64,000 bases of DNA from Taibaiella lutea (GCF_008629695.1 NZ_VWSH01000001.1:1205990-1269989), one strand, 5' to 3'. Positions 17,138-27,358 are shown, numbered from the stretch's first letter. The notes: generated by a model not told the origin, from the sequence alone. Translations and numbers: made by a program.

Positions 17138-18139
17138 ATGACTAAAAAAAATAAATCTACCATACTTCAACTTATTATTTTTTTGGGCCTTGCTGTGGCC
17201 TTAATTGTATGGAGATATAATGAAATGTCTGCCGATGATAAAGTTGCGATGTTCAATGCTTTCAGACATGTACGCTGGATTTATTTGTTGCCCATTTTTG
17301 CGATCACCTTCTTCTCTCATTATTTCAGAGCCTTAAGATGGAAACAGCTACTGACCCCGCTTTCTATCTTCCCCACAACAGCCAATACCGTATTTTCCGT
17401 TTTGATAGGTTATCTGGTAAATACATTGGTGCCACGCCTGGGCGAAGTTGCCAAATGTACTGTTCTGGCAAAATATGAAAAAGTACCCGCTGATAAATTG
17501 ATTGGAACGATTATTGCGGAAAGGGCTTTTGATACTGTTTGTTTGTTAATCATTATTTTACTGACCCTTGCGTTGCAATATGATATTATTTATCCGATTG
17601 CAAACGAAATATATCATAAAATGTTTTTTGATGCAACCGGCGCTTTCATCTGGACGCGCATCTTACTTGCATTAGGCATTGTAATTGTAGGAATCGTTGC
17701 ACTGATTTTACTATACAAAAAGATAAAAGATTCTAAAATAGGCCATATTATAAAAGGCATTGGGGATGGACTAAAAGCTATTGCTTTGGTAAAAAATAAA
17801 TGGAAGTTTTTTCTAAATACAATTCTGATATGGGGTTGTTATACAGCTTCTGTAATCGTAAGTTTTCATGCGCTTCCCGAAACGGAAAACTTACCGATGC
17901 TTGCAGGGCTTTCTATTATTTCCTTTGGCAGCATCGGCATGATTTTAACACCCGGTGGCGTTGGGGCTTATCCTATTATTGTTGCTAAGGTTTTAGTACT
18001 TTATGGATTGGCAGAAGGGCTGGGACTGGCTTACGGATCTGTAAGCTGGGTGGCACAAACTTTGATTATCATTCTTCTTGGCCTGATTGCATTGATTTTA
18101 TTACCGCTTAATAACCGAACCAAACATGCAAAAATCTAA
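17138..18139 (+). CDS. flippase-like membrane protein, lysylphosphatidylglycerol synthase TM-domain family (UPF0104)
   Basis: A 333-residue polytopic protein of the UPF0104/AglD-like family, with about eight membrane helices. ALRWKQLLTPLSIFPTTANTVFSVLIGYLVNTLVPRLGEVAKCTVLAKYE is the family core (Pro-Arg-Leu-Gly-Glu motif). IISFGSIGMILTPGGVGAYP is the second signature. The ATG at 17138 is preferred over the upstream frame start because MTKKNKSTILQLIIFLG is a proper positive-inside start. The substrate is unknown, but the next gene, overlapping by 14 bp, is for ADP-heptose synthesis, which hints at an envelope role. Confidence 0.88.
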   Translation: MTKKNKSTILQLIIFLGLAVALIVWRYNEMSADDKVAMFNAFRHVRWIYLLPIFAITFFSHYFRALRWKQLLTPLSIFPTTANTVFSVLIGYLVNTLVPRLGEVAKCTVLAKYEKVPADKLIGTIIAERAFDTVCLLIIILLTLALQYDIIYPIANEIYHKMFFDATGAFIWTRILLALGIVIVGIVALILLYKKIKDSKIGHIIKGIGDGLKAIALVKNKWKFFLNTILIWGCYTASVIVSFHALPETENLPMLAGLSIISFGSIGMILTPGGVGAYPIIVAKVLVLYGLAEGLGLAYGSVSWVAQTLIIILLGLIALILLPLNNRTKHAKI

Positions 18140-18617
18140 ATTGGAAAGCGTACAAAGCAAAATTGTTGACAGCGAGACATTAGCGAGGATATGCGCAGGA
18201 TGGAAAGTGAATGACCACAAAATAATCTTTACTAATGGCTGTTTCGACATTTTGCATCAGGGACATATCAAACTTTTATTAAGTGCGGCTGAATTGGGAA
18301 ACAAACTGATTTTAGGCCTGAATACAGATGCTTCGGTAAAGAAGTTAAAAGGTGAAAACCGTCCGGTAAATGATGAATATTCAAGAGCTTTGGTTATGGC
18401 TTCCCAATTATTTGTAGATGCAGTTTGTTTGTTTGAGGAGGACACGCCTTTAGAGTTAATACAAATCATTAAGCCTGATGTGATTGTAAAAGGTGGTGAT
18501 TATACTCCGGAAACTGTTGTCGGGAATGATTTTGTACAATCTTATGGTGGGAAAACAGTAATTATTCCTACTGTGGAAGGTTTTAGCACTACAAATATTA
18601 TCAGTAAAATGAAATAA
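18126..18617 (+). CDS. rfaE2: D-glycero-beta-D-manno-heptose 1-phosphate adenylyltransferase
   Basis: A 163-residue nucleotidyltransferase equal to the C-terminal domain of the bifunctional E. coli HldE. It makes ADP-heptose for the LPS core. The HxGH-type motif is in TNGCFDILHQGHIKLL, followed by LNTDASVKKLKGENRPVNDEYSRA and DVIVKGGDYTPETVVG, all diagnostic. The kinase domain is absent and must be encoded elsewhere. Its start lies inside the end of the flippase-like gene (14 bp overlap), indicating coupling. The next step, the epimerase hldD, is encoded at 44437-45417. Confidence 0.95.
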   Translation: MQKSKLESVQSKIVDSETLARICAGWKVNDHKIIFTNGCFDILHQGHIKLLLSAAELGNKLILGLNTDASVKKLKGENRPVNDEYSRALVMASQLFVDAVCLFEEDTPLELIQIIKPDVIVKGGDYTPETVVGNDFVQSYGGKTVIIPTVEGFSTTNIISKMK

Positions 18618-18639
18618 TATTTCCGGTAAGGAATGTTTT

Positions 18640-18676
18640 ACAGAGACGCAAAAAAACTTTGCGTCTCTGTTTTTTT
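18640..18676 (+). terminator. terminator of rfaE2
   Basis: ACAGAGACGCAAA (18640-18652) and TTTGCGTCTCTGT (18658-18670) form a perfect 13-bp stem followed by a run of Ts. Confidence 0.95.
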
Positions 18677-18752
18677 CGGGCGTTCAAACCAGTTTTCCAC
18701 ATCAATTGTCACTTTTCTCTGAACCCGATTTTACTACGTAACTTCGCAAACT

Positions 18753-21101
18753 ATGCACGATTACTTAAAAGAATTGAACGATAATCAGCGGGAAGCTGCT
18801 TCGCACATGGAAGGGCCATTGATGATTGTAGCCGGTGCCGGAAGCGGAAAAACAAAAGTATTGACTACCCGCATTGCACACTTATTGAAACAAGGTGTAG
18901 ATGCATTTAATATTTTGGCGTTAACTTTTACCAATAAGGCTGCTGCCGAAATGAAAGAACGTATCGAAAAGATATTGGGTAACAGCGAGGCACGTAATCT
19001 TTATATTGGTACTTTCCACTCTGTTTTTGCACGCATCCTGCGAGCAGAAGCACATAAAATCGGTTATCCTAACAGCTTTACCATATACGATTCCGATGAT
19101 GCAAAAAGCTTGCTGAAAACAATTATCAAGGATAACAACTTAGACGATAAACTTTATAAGCCTCAATATATTTATGGTCGCATATCTGCTGCTAAAAATA
19201 ACCTGATGGGTCCTATTGAATATTTGCAGGACAAAAGCATTGCCCAGGAAGATGCAAGAAGCGGACGGCCATTGACAGGACAATTATATGCACAATATGC
19301 CGCACGTTGTTTTAAGAACGGCGCCATGGATTTCGACGATTTGCTTTTCAAAATGTATGAATTACTGGTTAAGCATCCGGATGTATTGGCAAAGTACCAG
19401 CATAAGTTTCGTTTTGTATTGATTGATGAGTATCAGGATACCAATATTGCCCAATATCAAATCATTAAGATGTTGGCAGCAGTGCATGAAAACATTTGTG
19501 TGGTAGGCGACGATGCACAAAGCATTTATTCTTTCCGTGGTGCAACAATTGAAAACATCCTGAAATTCCAGAAAGATTACGAAGGAGCAAAAGTGATTAA
19601 ACTGGAACAAAATTATCGCAGTACACAGAATATCCTCAATGTTGCGAATAAAGTCATAGGGCTCAATAAAAACCAGATTCAAAAAAACCTCTGGACTCAA
19701 AATGATACCGGCGAAAAATTAAAACTGGTCAGGACTCTTACTGATAATGATGAAGGCCGTTTTGTAGCCGATGCGATTATGGAACAAAAATTGCGCTATC
19801 ATTATAACAATAAAGATTTCGCCATTTTATACCGTACCAATGCCCAGAGCCGTTCTTTCGAGGAAAGTCTGCGCAGACTGAATATTCCATACCGTATTTT
19901 CGGAGGTCTATCTTTTTATCAAAGAAAGGAGATTAAAGATTTCATAGCCTATCTGCGTGTCATTGCCAATCCTCAGGATGAAGAAGCACTAAAACGAATT
20001 ATCAACTATCCGGTACGTGGCATTGGTAAAACAAGTATTGAGCGCATCATCATTATAGCCAACGAAACGGACAAAACTTTTTGGGAAGTATTACAAACAC
20101 CGCATCTGGCTGGCTTGAAAGGGGCCGCAGCAGCGGCAATTGACAATTTTGTACTGATGATGAAAAGTTTTCAGGCATTAATGAAAACCAAAGATGCGTA
20201 TGAAGTGGCATTTGAAGTCGGTAAGCATACCAACCTTGTAAAAGAATTATACAACGACAAATCAGTAGAAGGCCTTGCTCGTTATGAAAACGTACAGGAG
20301 CTCTTAAATGCCATCAAAGAATATACGGAAACACCGGACGAAGAAGGCGAATTAACAGATAAAAGCTTAGGAACTTATTTGCAGAATATTACCTTGCTGA
20401 CGGATGCCGATAAAGATGGCGATGAAAATCAGGATGTTGTAAAGCTTATGACCATTCATGCTGCGAAAGGCCTGGAATTTCCATGCGTATTTGCTGTCGG
20501 CCTGGAAGAAAATATTTTCCCATCTGCTATGAGCCTGTATGACAGAGATGATTTGGAAGAAGAGCGTCGTTTATTTTACGTTGTTATTACACGTGCCAAA
20601 CACAAGCTTTGGATAAGCTTTGCAAACAGCCGCTATCGTTTTGGTTCTTTGGTACAAAATGAACCAAGCCGCTTTGTTGATGAGGTACCACCTGAATACA
20701 TGGATAAGAGTTTTGCCGGGCTTGCTGGCGCGCGCACCGGTGCTATTGCCCGTAATACTTCTGCTCAGCAGCAGCAAAGAAGTTTTACTCCAAAGGAAAA
20801 GACAGAAAAGGTCTATGTACGACCGGGTTCAAAAGCGGAAGAGACAACAACAGCAAGAGAGGCTGCTATTCAAAAAGTAAAGGCACAGGTTAATACGCAT
20901 ATACCATCAGCAAATTTCACGGCAAGTGATCCTGAAGATATGGAAGCAGGAATGAAGGTAGAACATCAGAAATTCGGTATCGGAACGATTATGAAAATGG
21001 ATGGTGGCGCGCATAACCGGATTGCTACTATCCAGTTTCCAAACGGTGGTGGTGAGAAGAAGATTATGCTGGCTTATGCCAAGTTAATGATTATAAAATA
21101 A
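18753..21101 (+). CDS. UvrD/PcrA-type ATP-dependent 3'-5' DNA helicase
   Basis: A 782-residue superfamily 1A helicase. Walker A is VAGAGSGKTKV (about 26-36), followed by NILALTFTNKAAAEMKERI (motif Ia), FVLIDEYQDTN (motif II), VVGDDAQSIYSFRGA (motif III), KLEQNYRSTQNIL (motif IV), KLMTIHAAKGLEFPCVFAVGLEE (motif V) and EERRLFYVVITRAK (motif VI). The C-terminal about 50 residues (GMKVEHQKFGIGTIMKMDG) form the Tudor-like domain that contacts RNA polymerase in PcrA. Repair and displacement of stalled polymerase or RecA are the expected roles. A -7-like TAACTTCG lies about 10 nt before the start codon, suggesting a very short leader. Confidence 0.96.
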   Translation: MHDYLKELNDNQREAASHMEGPLMIVAGAGSGKTKVLTTRIAHLLKQGVDAFNILALTFTNKAAAEMKERIEKILGNSEARNLYIGTFHSVFARILRAEAHKIGYPNSFTIYDSDDAKSLLKTIIKDNNLDDKLYKPQYIYGRISAAKNNLMGPIEYLQDKSIAQEDARSGRPLTGQLYAQYAARCFKNGAMDFDDLLFKMYELLVKHPDVLAKYQHKFRFVLIDEYQDTNIAQYQIIKMLAAVHENICVVGDDAQSIYSFRGATIENILKFQKDYEGAKVIKLEQNYRSTQNILNVANKVIGLNKNQIQKNLWTQNDTGEKLKLVRTLTDNDEGRFVADAIMEQKLRYHYNNKDFAILYRTNAQSRSFEESLRRLNIPYRIFGGLSFYQRKEIKDFIAYLRVIANPQDEEALKRIINYPVRGIGKTSIERIIIIANETDKTFWEVLQTPHLAGLKGAAAAAIDNFVLMMKSFQALMKTKDAYEVAFEVGKHTNLVKELYNDKSVEGLARYENVQELLNAIKEYTETPDEEGELTDKSLGTYLQNITLLTDADKDGDENQDVVKLMTIHAAKGLEFPCVFAVGLEENIFPSAMSLYDRDDLEEERRLFYVVITRAKHKLWISFANSRYRFGSLVQNEPSRFVDEVPPEYMDKSFAGLAGARTGAIARNTSAQQQQRSFTPKEKTEKVYVRPGSKAEETTTAREAAIQKVKAQVNTHIPSANFTASDPEDMEAGMKVEHQKFGIGTIMKMDGGAHNRIATIQFPNGGGEKKIMLAYAKLMIIK

Positions 21102-21116
21102 CATGAGAATATTAGT

Positions 21117-21158
21117 AAGAGTTGGCAACTTTGAAAAGCTGCCAACTCTTTTTTTTAC
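21117..21158 (+). terminator. terminator of the helicase gene
   Basis: AAGAGTTGGCA and TGCCAACTCTT form an 11-bp stem followed by eight Ts. The convergent hydrolase gene stops at 21162. Confidence 0.92.
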
Positions 21159-21161
21159 AAA

Positions 21162-21851
21162 TTATATCTTCCAGAAATCCTTCATCAGTCCAATCAATAG
21201 TTCAGGACGAGCCATTTCAATCGGATGTTTTGTATCAGGCAATACTGCAAAGTTTGCGTTTGGAATATTCTTTGTGGCAAATAAGGTTTCGTCAATACTG
21301 ACCATTGCATCTTTATCTCCCACCATCATCTGAACAGGCAGGTTTAACGATTCATATTGCGTTTGCGTCAATAAAGGCTTTACAGCAAGTCTGGTCATTA
21401 ATGTTGCAATGGCCGGTAACAATTGCTTCCAGTGGTTTTCGCCATGTAAAGTCATTAATTGAGCGGCATACCTGGGCACTTTTGATTCAATTAATTCCGG
21501 CTCTAACATCTTAACTTCTTTTGCAGCGCCTTCAATAGTCCAATTTAGTTTTGTGGCTAAAGTCAATATGGACGTTATCTTGCCGGGATATTGCAACGCA
21601 TGGCACATTGCAACATACCCACCCATACTGTAACCAAAAACATAAATATCATTCAATTCTTGCTGTTCAAGATACTGTTGCAATTGTTCTACATAAAGTT
21701 CAATACTCAAACCGGCTGCAGGAATTTCACTTCCGCCATGTCCATGAAATAAAACTTTATGAACGTTGAAATGTTGTGACAAAAAGGATTCATAAGGCTC
21801 AAAATTGCTGCTGTGGCCTAATGCGCCATGTAATAATATCAGATTTTTCAT
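21162..21851 (-). CDS. alpha/beta hydrolase
   Basis: A 229-residue alpha/beta-fold hydrolase. The oxyanion-hole region LLHGALGHSSNFEP, the nucleophile elbow VFGYSMGGYVAM (Gly-Tyr-Ser-Met-Gly), an acid in MVGDKDAMVSI and the histidine in LPDTKHPIEMARP give a complete triad. Substrate unknown. It is last in a likely three-gene operon (aminotransferase, photolyase, hydrolase), 12 nt after the photolyase gene. Confidence 0.9.
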   Translation of the reverse strand: MKNLILLHGALGHSSNFEPYESFLSQHFNVHKVLFHGHGGSEIPAAGLSIELYVEQLQQYLEQQELNDIYVFGYSMGGYVAMCHALQYPGKITSILTLATKLNWTIEGAAKEVKMLEPELIESKVPRYAAQLMTLHGENHWKQLLPAIATLMTRLAVKPLLTQTQYESLNLPVQMMVGDKDAMVSIDETLFATKNIPNANFAVLPDTKHPIEMARPELLIGLMKDFWKI

Positions 21852-21863
21852 GTTCGGAGTTAT

Positions 21864-23162
21864 TTATCGCTGTAATGATTTTTTATAAACTGCCAGACAT
21901 CTTTCTCTGGCAAATGTATGTTCAACAATCGGTTGCGGATAATCGAATGTTTCTAATTCAGGTACCCATTTCCGGATATAAACCAAATCGGGGTCAAATT
22001 TTTTAGTTTGGGTTTCAGGGTTAAAAATTCTGAAATACGGTGCAGCATCACAGCCGCAACCTGCGGCCCATTGCCAGTTTCCATTATTAGCCGCTAAATC
22101 GTAATCCAGCAATTTTTTTGCAAAATACGCCTCTCCCCATCGCCAATCGATTAATAAATGCTTGCAAAGAAAGCTTGCCGTTATCATTCGTACCCGATTA
22201 TGCATAAAGCCTGTAGCATTCAGCTGCCGCATTCCTGCATCCACAATAGGGTAACCGGTTTTACCTGCACACCATGCTTCAAATTCATGTTCATTATTGC
22301 GCCATTGTATATTTTCATATTCCGGCCTGAAAGATTGATGTACCACCTTCGGATAATGCCACAATATTGTCATAAAGAACTCCCGCCAAATCAATTCATT
22401 CAAAAACGTCTCGTTAAGCTTCAATGCTTTTTGTACCAGATGCCGGGTACTGATTGTACCAAACCGGAGATGCAATCCTAACTTGCTTGTGCCTTCAATA
22501 CCGGGTATATCGCGGGTTTCGTTATAATGCGAGATTATGGATTTATCCATTTCTATTGATGGAAAAGAAGTATGAACATCTTCAAAACCCAAATCAGCAA
22601 TAGTCGGAACCGGGAAAGGTTTGGTTTTATAAAAATTATCTTTATATCGAAGAGTAGGATAAGCCTTTAAATAAAAATCATTCAGGTTGTTTTTCCATTT
22701 TCGGCTATAAGGTGTAAAGATTGCATAAGGTTCTTTATCATCTTTTACAATCTCCTTTTTATCAAAAATGACCTGATCTTTATATGATTTAAATGCAACT
22801 TTATGCTCTTTCAGAAAATTTTCAATTTCGTTGTCACGCTGCATTGCATAAGGTTCATAATCTCTGTTGGCAATAACCTGCCCGACAGAATAATTTGATA
22901 AAAGCTCTTCAAAAGCTTTCAACGGAGTACTGTTAAAACATTTCAGCGTACTGCCAAATTCTGTAAACTGTTTTTGCAGGTATTCTATTTGACGATGGAT
23001 AAATACTAAACGCTTATCTTTTTTATCGGATAAATCATCCAGAATATTGGTGTCAAAAATAAATACAGGCAATACCGGATTCGGACCTTTCAATGCATGA
23101 TAAAGACCGGCATTATCTTCCAGTCTTAAATCTCTCCTGAACCAAAATATAGTAAGCTTCAT
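21864..23162 (-). CDS. phrB: deoxyribodipyrimidine photolyase (class I cryptochrome/photolyase family)
   Basis: A 432-residue light-driven repair enzyme that reverses pyrimidine dimers using FADH- and an antenna cofactor. The N-terminal Rossmann-like domain starts KLTIFWFRRDLRLEDNAGLYHAL. The FAD-binding domain contains SKLGLHLRFGTISTR, ELIWREFFMTI, the block TGYPIVDAGMRQLNATGFMH, then MITASFLCKHLLIDWRWGE, and finally LDYDLAANNGNWQWAAGCG, all class I hallmarks. A cryptochrome without repair activity is possible but less likely, given the full set of DNA-contact residues. Its start codon directly abuts the stop of the aminotransferase gene. Confidence 0.96.
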   Translation of the reverse strand: MKLTIFWFRRDLRLEDNAGLYHALKGPNPVLPVFIFDTNILDDLSDKKDKRLVFIHRQIEYLQKQFTEFGSTLKCFNSTPLKAFEELLSNYSVGQVIANRDYEPYAMQRDNEIENFLKEHKVAFKSYKDQVIFDKKEIVKDDKEPYAIFTPYSRKWKNNLNDFYLKAYPTLRYKDNFYKTKPFPVPTIADLGFEDVHTSFPSIEMDKSIISHYNETRDIPGIEGTSKLGLHLRFGTISTRHLVQKALKLNETFLNELIWREFFMTILWHYPKVVHQSFRPEYENIQWRNNEHEFEAWCAGKTGYPIVDAGMRQLNATGFMHNRVRMITASFLCKHLLIDWRWGEAYFAKKLLDYDLAANNGNWQWAAGCGCDAAPYFRIFNPETQTKKFDPDLVYIRKWVPELETFDYPQPIVEHTFARERCLAVYKKSLQR

Positions 23163-23969
23163 TTATCTCCCCGCAATTAAATCAAAAATATAGCGGGTGG
23201 CATTGGTTGAGTAAACCCTGCCATTTATTGAATCAACAGGCTGAATGCCTCTCACTGCATTTGTTAAAAATACTTCATCTGCATCAGCCAACATCTCTTT
23301 AGAAATAACTTTTTCGCTGATAGTTATCCCTTCTATTTCTTTTTTTTCAAGCAGGAATTTGCGCATTACACCACTTACACATCCTTCTGAAAGCGGTGGT
23401 GTATATATTTTTTGCTCTTTTATGATAAAGATATTTGAGTGTGTGCTTTCTACAATATTCCCTTTGGGATTGCAGATAAGAATATCATCCAGCTTATTTT
23501 GAATAGCCTCTTGTCTGGCAATAACGTATAGAAGTCTTGAGCAGCTTTTTATATGTGAAATACTATCGGGGCTTTTAACTACTTTATTCGAAATATCTAA
23601 GGCAAGCCCTCTGGAGCGCCATTCACCGTAATCTTCCTTTACGTGAATAAATTCAATCCAAAACTGCAATTCAAATACCGATTCATTCAGGAAAAACTCA
23701 GCACGCAGAATGCCTTTCTGAGGATTTTGGTTTGCTATAATGGTTTTTGCAAGTTCTTTTTCAAAAGCATACTTCTCGAAAGATGGAAAATGAAGCTCTT
23801 CCAGACTATGGTTGAGTCGTTGATAATGAAGGTCGAAATGCCTTAATGTTCTCCCTTCAAAAAACATTGTTTCAATCAAGCCTTCTCCGTATCTCAAAGC
23901 CCGGCTTTGGATATGAATTATTGCTTCATCCTGCAGATGAATAAGGCCATTATGATTTACAAAGGGCAT
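23163..23969 (-). CDS. aminotransferase class IV (PabC/IlvE/D-amino-acid transaminase family)
   Basis: A PLP-dependent enzyme of fold type IV, 268 residues from the ATG at 23969 (MPFVNHNGLIHLQDE). The frame is open further upstream, but the extension lacks family character. RALRYGEGLIETMFFEGRTLRHFDLHYQRL is the N-terminal signature. The PLP lysine is in ISHIKSCSRLLYVIARQEA, and GNIVESTHSNIFI plus PPLSEGCVSGVMR complete the motifs. These features suit aminodeoxychorismate lyase or a related transaminase; the exact reaction cannot be told from sequence. It is coupled to the photolyase gene with no gap. Confidence 0.9.
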   Translation of the reverse strand: MPFVNHNGLIHLQDEAIIHIQSRALRYGEGLIETMFFEGRTLRHFDLHYQRLNHSLEELHFPSFEKYAFEKELAKTIIANQNPQKGILRAEFFLNESVFELQFWIEFIHVKEDYGEWRSRGLALDISNKVVKSPDSISHIKSCSRLLYVIARQEAIQNKLDDILICNPKGNIVESTHSNIFIIKEQKIYTPPLSEGCVSGVMRKFLLEKKEIEGITISEKVISKEMLADADEVFLTNAVRGIQPVDSINGRVYSTNATRYIFDLIAGR

Positions 23970-24091
23970 GACAAATAACTTGAGAACACCTAAATTAGAA
24001 AATAGTTCAATGAAATCACACAAGGTACATAAACTATTATACTAAATATATTAATCTTTCATCTATTGATTTACAAATTGTTGCATAGCAA

Positions 24092-24119
24092 AAGGCCATC
24101 ACATATAAAAGATGGCCTT
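24092..24119 (-). terminator. terminator of asnS
   Basis: AAGGCCATC and GATGGCCTT pair over 9 bp with a 10-nt loop. On the minus strand it is followed by TTTTGC, 27 nt after the asnS stop. Confidence 0.85.
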
Positions 24120-24145
24120 ATTGATAAATTAATATGTTTGAAAGA

Positions 24146-25576
24146 TTAAAATTCTGCGTTTTTAGGTGTTCTTGGAAATGGAATAACGTCGCGAATATTG
24201 CCCATACCTGTTACGAATAATACTAACCTTTCAAAGCCCAATCCGAATCCGGCATGCGGCGCTGTTCCAAACTTGCGGCTGTCAATGTACCAATACATCT
24301 CCTCTTTAGGAATGTGCATTTCTTCCATTCTTTTAGTCAACATATCCAGGCGTTCTTCTCTTTGTGAGCCACCGACAATTTCTCCGATACCCGGAGCCAG
24401 AATATCCATTGCCGCAACCGTCTTTCTATCATCATTCTGACGCATATAGAACGACTTGATATCTTTTGGATAATCAGTTACAATCACAGGTTTTTTGAAA
24501 TGCTTTTCAACCAGGTAACGCTCGTGTTCACTCTGCAAATCAGTACCCCATTGCAGCTCATACTGGAACTGCTTTTTCTTATAAGGTTTTGACTGCAACA
24601 AAATTTCGATTGCTTCGGTATAAGTGATTCTTTCAAATTGATTGTTCAGTACAAACTCCAATTTTTCAATCAGTCCCATCTCGCTTCTTTCAGCTTGTGG
24701 TTTTGATTTTTCTTCTTCTATCAAGCGTTGCGCAAGGAATTCCAGATCATCGCGATTATTATCCAAAGCATAACGGATTACGTATTGAATGAACGCTTCG
24801 GCCAGATCCATATTGTCTTTCAAATCGTTGAAAGCAACCTCCGGTTCAATCATCCAGAATTCGGCCAGATGTCTTGCAGTGTTTGAATTTTCAGCTCTGA
24901 ATGTTGGTCCGAAAGTATAAACCTCGCCTAAAGCCATAGCGCCCAACTCTGCTTCCAACTGACCGCTAACGGTAAGATTGGTAGCACGACCGAAGAAGTC
25001 TTCTTTAAAGTCAACGGAACCATCTTCATTACGTGGTGTATTTTCAAATGGTAAAGTAGTTACTTTAAACATTTCACCTGCTCCTTCCGCATCGGAAGCA
25101 GTTACAATTGGTGTATGCAGATACACAAATCCTTTTTCGTTAAAGAACTTATGAATGGCAAATGCCAATGAATGACGCAGCCTGAAAATGGCACTGAAAG
25201 TATTGGTGCGGAAACGCAGATGTGCAATTTCTCGAAGGTATTCCAACGAAGGTTTATTCTTTAATTGCAATGGAAATTCTTCAGCATTACAATCGCCCAG
25301 AATAGTCAGTTGAGAAGCCTTTACTTCCACGCGCTGACCTTTACCCTGAGAAGCAATAACCATACCGTCCACCTGAATGGCGGCACCGGTTGTGATGCTT
25401 TTTATAATTGCTTCACCCGTATTTTCAAAATCAATAACGACTTGCAGATTATTAATAGTAGAGCCATCATTCAATGCAATGAATTGGTTGTTGCGGAAGC
25501 TACGCACCCAGCCTTTAATGGTTACTTCATAATCTGTTTGTTCGTTTAGCAGTATTGCTTTGATTTTTGTACGCAT
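24146..25576 (-). CDS. asnS: asparaginyl-tRNA synthetase
   Basis: A 476-residue class IIb aminoacyl-tRNA synthetase that charges tRNA-Asn. The N-terminal OB-fold anticodon-binding domain (about 15-105) includes [20 protein letters not shown]. The catalytic domain shows motif 2 in [25 protein letters not shown] and motif 3 in [19 protein letters not shown] near the C-terminus. [15 protein letters not shown] distinguishes AsnRS from AspRS. It has its own -7 element upstream (25617-25624). Confidence 0.98.
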   Translation of the reverse strand: MRTKIKAILLNEQTDYEVTIKGWVRSFRNNQFIALNDGSTINNLQVVIDFENTGEAIIKSITTGAAIQVDGMVIASQGKGQRVEVKASQLTILGDCNAEEFPLQLKNKPSLEYLREIAHLRFRTNTFSAIFRLRHSLAFAIHKFFNEKGFVYLHTPIVTASDAEGAGEMFKVTTLPFENTPRNEDGSVDFKEDFFGRATNLTVSGQLEAELGAMALGEVYTFGPTFRAENSNTARHLAEFWMIEPEVAFNDLKDNMDLAEAFIQYVIRYALDNNRDDLEFLAQRLIEEEKSKPQAERSEMGLIEKLEFVLNNQFERITYTEAIEILLQSKPYKKKQFQYELQWGTDLQSEHERYLVEKHFKKPVIVTDYPKDIKSFYMRQNDDRKTVAAMDILAPGIGEIVGGSQREERLDMLTKRMEEMHIPKEEMYWYIDSRKFGTAPHAGFGLGFERLVLFVTGMGNIRDVIPFPRTPKNAEF

Positions 25577-25616
25577 TGTATTTTATTTGAGAAATATATT
25601 TTTCTTTTCAGGATTG

Positions 25617-25624
25617 CAAAAATA
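25617..25624 (-). promoter_or_regulatory. candidate -7 element of asnS
   Basis: Read on the minus strand this is TATTTTTG, a full match to TAnnTTTG, about 40 nt before the asnS start. No clear -33 TTTG was found. Confidence 0.45.
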
Positions 25625-25664
25625 AGGGTTCCATTTTATCTATTGTATGGAAATTTTAGCGGTT

Positions 25665-27083
25665 TCAAAAACGCCTGATGCTCAGTTTTTCAGCTACTTC
25701 TATCATATAATTCCTTGCCGCTTCGTATTCATTCGGAATAATACCGTCTAAAATTGCTTCACGAATAGCAGTTTTTATATTGCCCACTTCGCGGGATGGA
25801 GATAAGCCAAAAGTTTCCATTATTTCTTCACCGCTGATGGGAGGTTGCCAGTTACGTATCCTGTCTTTTTCTTCCACTTCTTTCAGCCGCTCGCGTACCA
25901 TCTCAAAATTTTCCAGATAACGAACCACTTTCTCCTTATTCTTCGATGTGATATCTGCTTCGCAAAGTGTCATCAAATCGTCGATATCATCGCCCGCATC
26001 AAACAATAAACGCCTGATAGCAGAATCTGTAATATTTTCCTTTGTCAATGAAACAGGACGATGGTGTAATTCAATAATTTTCTTTACATACTGCATCGGG
26101 TCATGTAATGGCAGCTTCAATTGTGCAAAAACTTTAGGCACCAATCTGCCACTGATGACTTCATGTCCATGAAAGGTCCATCCATGTCCGGGTTCAAACT
26201 TTTTTGTCGGTGCTTTTCCAATATCGTGCAATAACGCAGCCCAGCGCAACCAAAGGTTATTGGTATGCGGAGCAATATTATCAACCACCTGTATGGTATG
26301 GTAAAAATTATCTTTATGGCCTTTATTGTCCACATATTCTGTTCCGGCCAATGCAGTCAATTGCGGTAAAAATTTAGCTAACAAACCAGAACGAAACAAC
26401 AAGTCCAATCCTACAGATGGCTTCGGCGCCATCATAATTTTATTCAATTCATCAGCAATTCTTTCTTTTGAAATGATATTGATCCTGTCTGCCTGCGCCT
26501 TAATGCTTTCAAAACAAGAAACCTCGATATGAAATTGCAATTGCGTAGCAAACCTTATAGCGCGCATCATCCGCAAAGGATCGTCGCTGAATGTCTGAGC
26601 GGGTGCCAAAGGCGTTCTGATGATTTTATCTTTAATATCAAGCAAACCGTCAAAAGGATCTAACAATGCGCCAAAGTCTTGCTGATTGAGACTTATAGCC
26701 ATTGCATTAATAGTAAAATCCCTTCTGTTCTGATCATCTTCCAGCGTACCTGTCTCTACATTCGGATTACGTGAACCACGCTCATAAGATTCTTTTCTTG
26801 CACCTACAAACTCCAGTTCTATTTCGGGCAATTTAATTTGCGCAGTACCATAATTTTTAAAAAAATTGACCTTAGGTTTTGGTTTGAATAAAGAAGCTAC
26901 CTCATGTGCCAAAGCAATGCCATCGCCCACGCAAACGATATCTATATCCTTTGTTTTTCTGCTTAAGATTTTATCGCGCACAAACCCGCCAATGGCATAG
27001 GCAGGCACCTCAAGTTTTTCTGCGGCAGATGCAATTTTCCTGAATAATGTTTCTTCAAATGCTGTAAGTACTATCTGAGTCAA
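25665..27083 (-). CDS. cca: CCA tRNA nucleotidyltransferase with HD domain
   Basis: A polymerase-beta-type nucleotidyltransferase that adds or repairs the CCA end of tRNAs. [29 protein letters not shown] holds the GG and DxD metal motifs. [13 protein letters not shown] and [15 protein letters not shown] are further family motifs. An HD phosphohydrolase domain follows ([19 protein letters not shown], then [11 protein letters not shown]). I place the start at TTG 27083, because family members begin about 30 residues before the GGFVRD motif and a -7-like TACCTTCG lies inside the longer frame. An ATG at 27146 would add 21 residues. A poly(A) polymerase relative is a less likely alternative. Confidence 0.9.
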   Translation of the reverse strand: MTQIVLTAFEETLFRKIASAAEKLEVPAYAIGGFVRDKILSRKTKDIDIVCVGDGIALAHEVASLFKPKPKVNFFKNYGTAQIKLPEIELEFVGARKESYERGSRNPNVETGTLEDDQNRRDFTINAMAISLNQQDFGALLDPFDGLLDIKDKIIRTPLAPAQTFSDDPLRMMRAIRFATQLQFHIEVSCFESIKAQADRINIISKERIADELNKIMMAPKPSVGLDLLFRSGLLAKFLPQLTALAGTEYVDNKGHKDNFYHTIQVVDNIAPHTNNLWLRWAALLHDIGKAPTKKFEPGHGWTFHGHEVISGRLVPKVFAQLKLPLHDPMQYVKKIIELHHRPVSLTKENITDSAIRRLLFDAGDDIDDLMTLCEADITSKNKEKVVRYLENFEMVRERLKEVEEKDRIRNWQPPISGEEIMETFGLSPSREVGNIKTAIREAILDGIIPNEYEAARNYMIEVAEKLSIRRF

Positions 27084-27239
27084 GGTAATTGTATAAATAT
27101 TGGGAATGCGAAGGTAAATTAATTTGATGATTAGCAGATTTGGCAATATGACCCGGCCAATGAAAAATACATTCGGCCTGTAACATCAAACTTTAATCAT
27201 TAAACATGATAATTTTATTACATCATCAAATCAAATTCC

Positions 27240-27247
27240 TATCTTTG
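27240..27247 (+). promoter_or_regulatory. -7 element driving the fluoride riboswitch and exporter
   Basis: TATCTTTG is a full match to TAnnTTTG and lies just upstream of the riboswitch. Transcription would start at about 27252-27255, at the first bases of the aptamer. Confidence 0.6.
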
Positions 27248-27254
27248 TGTCTCA

Positions 27255-27308
27255 AGGTGATGGTGTTCCACCTATTTGAACCGCTCTCCGAGCTGATGAC
27301 GCCTGCAA
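27255..27308 (+). ncRNA. fluoride riboswitch (crcB RNA motif)
   Basis: The sequence has the conserved blocks of the fluoride aptamer. GGTGATGG at 27256 is followed by TGTTCCACC; then come ACCGCTC, a TCC loop, GAGCTGATG, and ACGCCTGC ending at 27306. The expected pairings are all present: GGTG with CACC (pseudoknot), GGTGT with ACGCC (P1) and GCTC with GAGC (P2). It precedes a CLC-type fluoride transporter gene, one of its classic targets. The segment CCTGCAAA at its 3' end is the exact complement of TTTGCAGG just before the start codon, giving an evident translation switch. Confidence 0.95.
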
Positions 27309-27349
27309 AATCTTTTAAACATTGGGATAGCAATATTCCATCATTTTAA

Positions 27350-27357
27350 TTTGCAGG
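27350..27357 (+). promoter_or_regulatory. translation-initiation segment complementary to the riboswitch 3' end
   Basis: TTTGCAGG ends one base before the ATG at 27359 and is the perfect reverse complement of CCTGCAAA at 27302-27309. CC of that partner also belongs to P1. Fluoride binding should therefore free this segment, an on-switch for translation. Confidence 0.7.
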
Positions 27358-27358
27358 T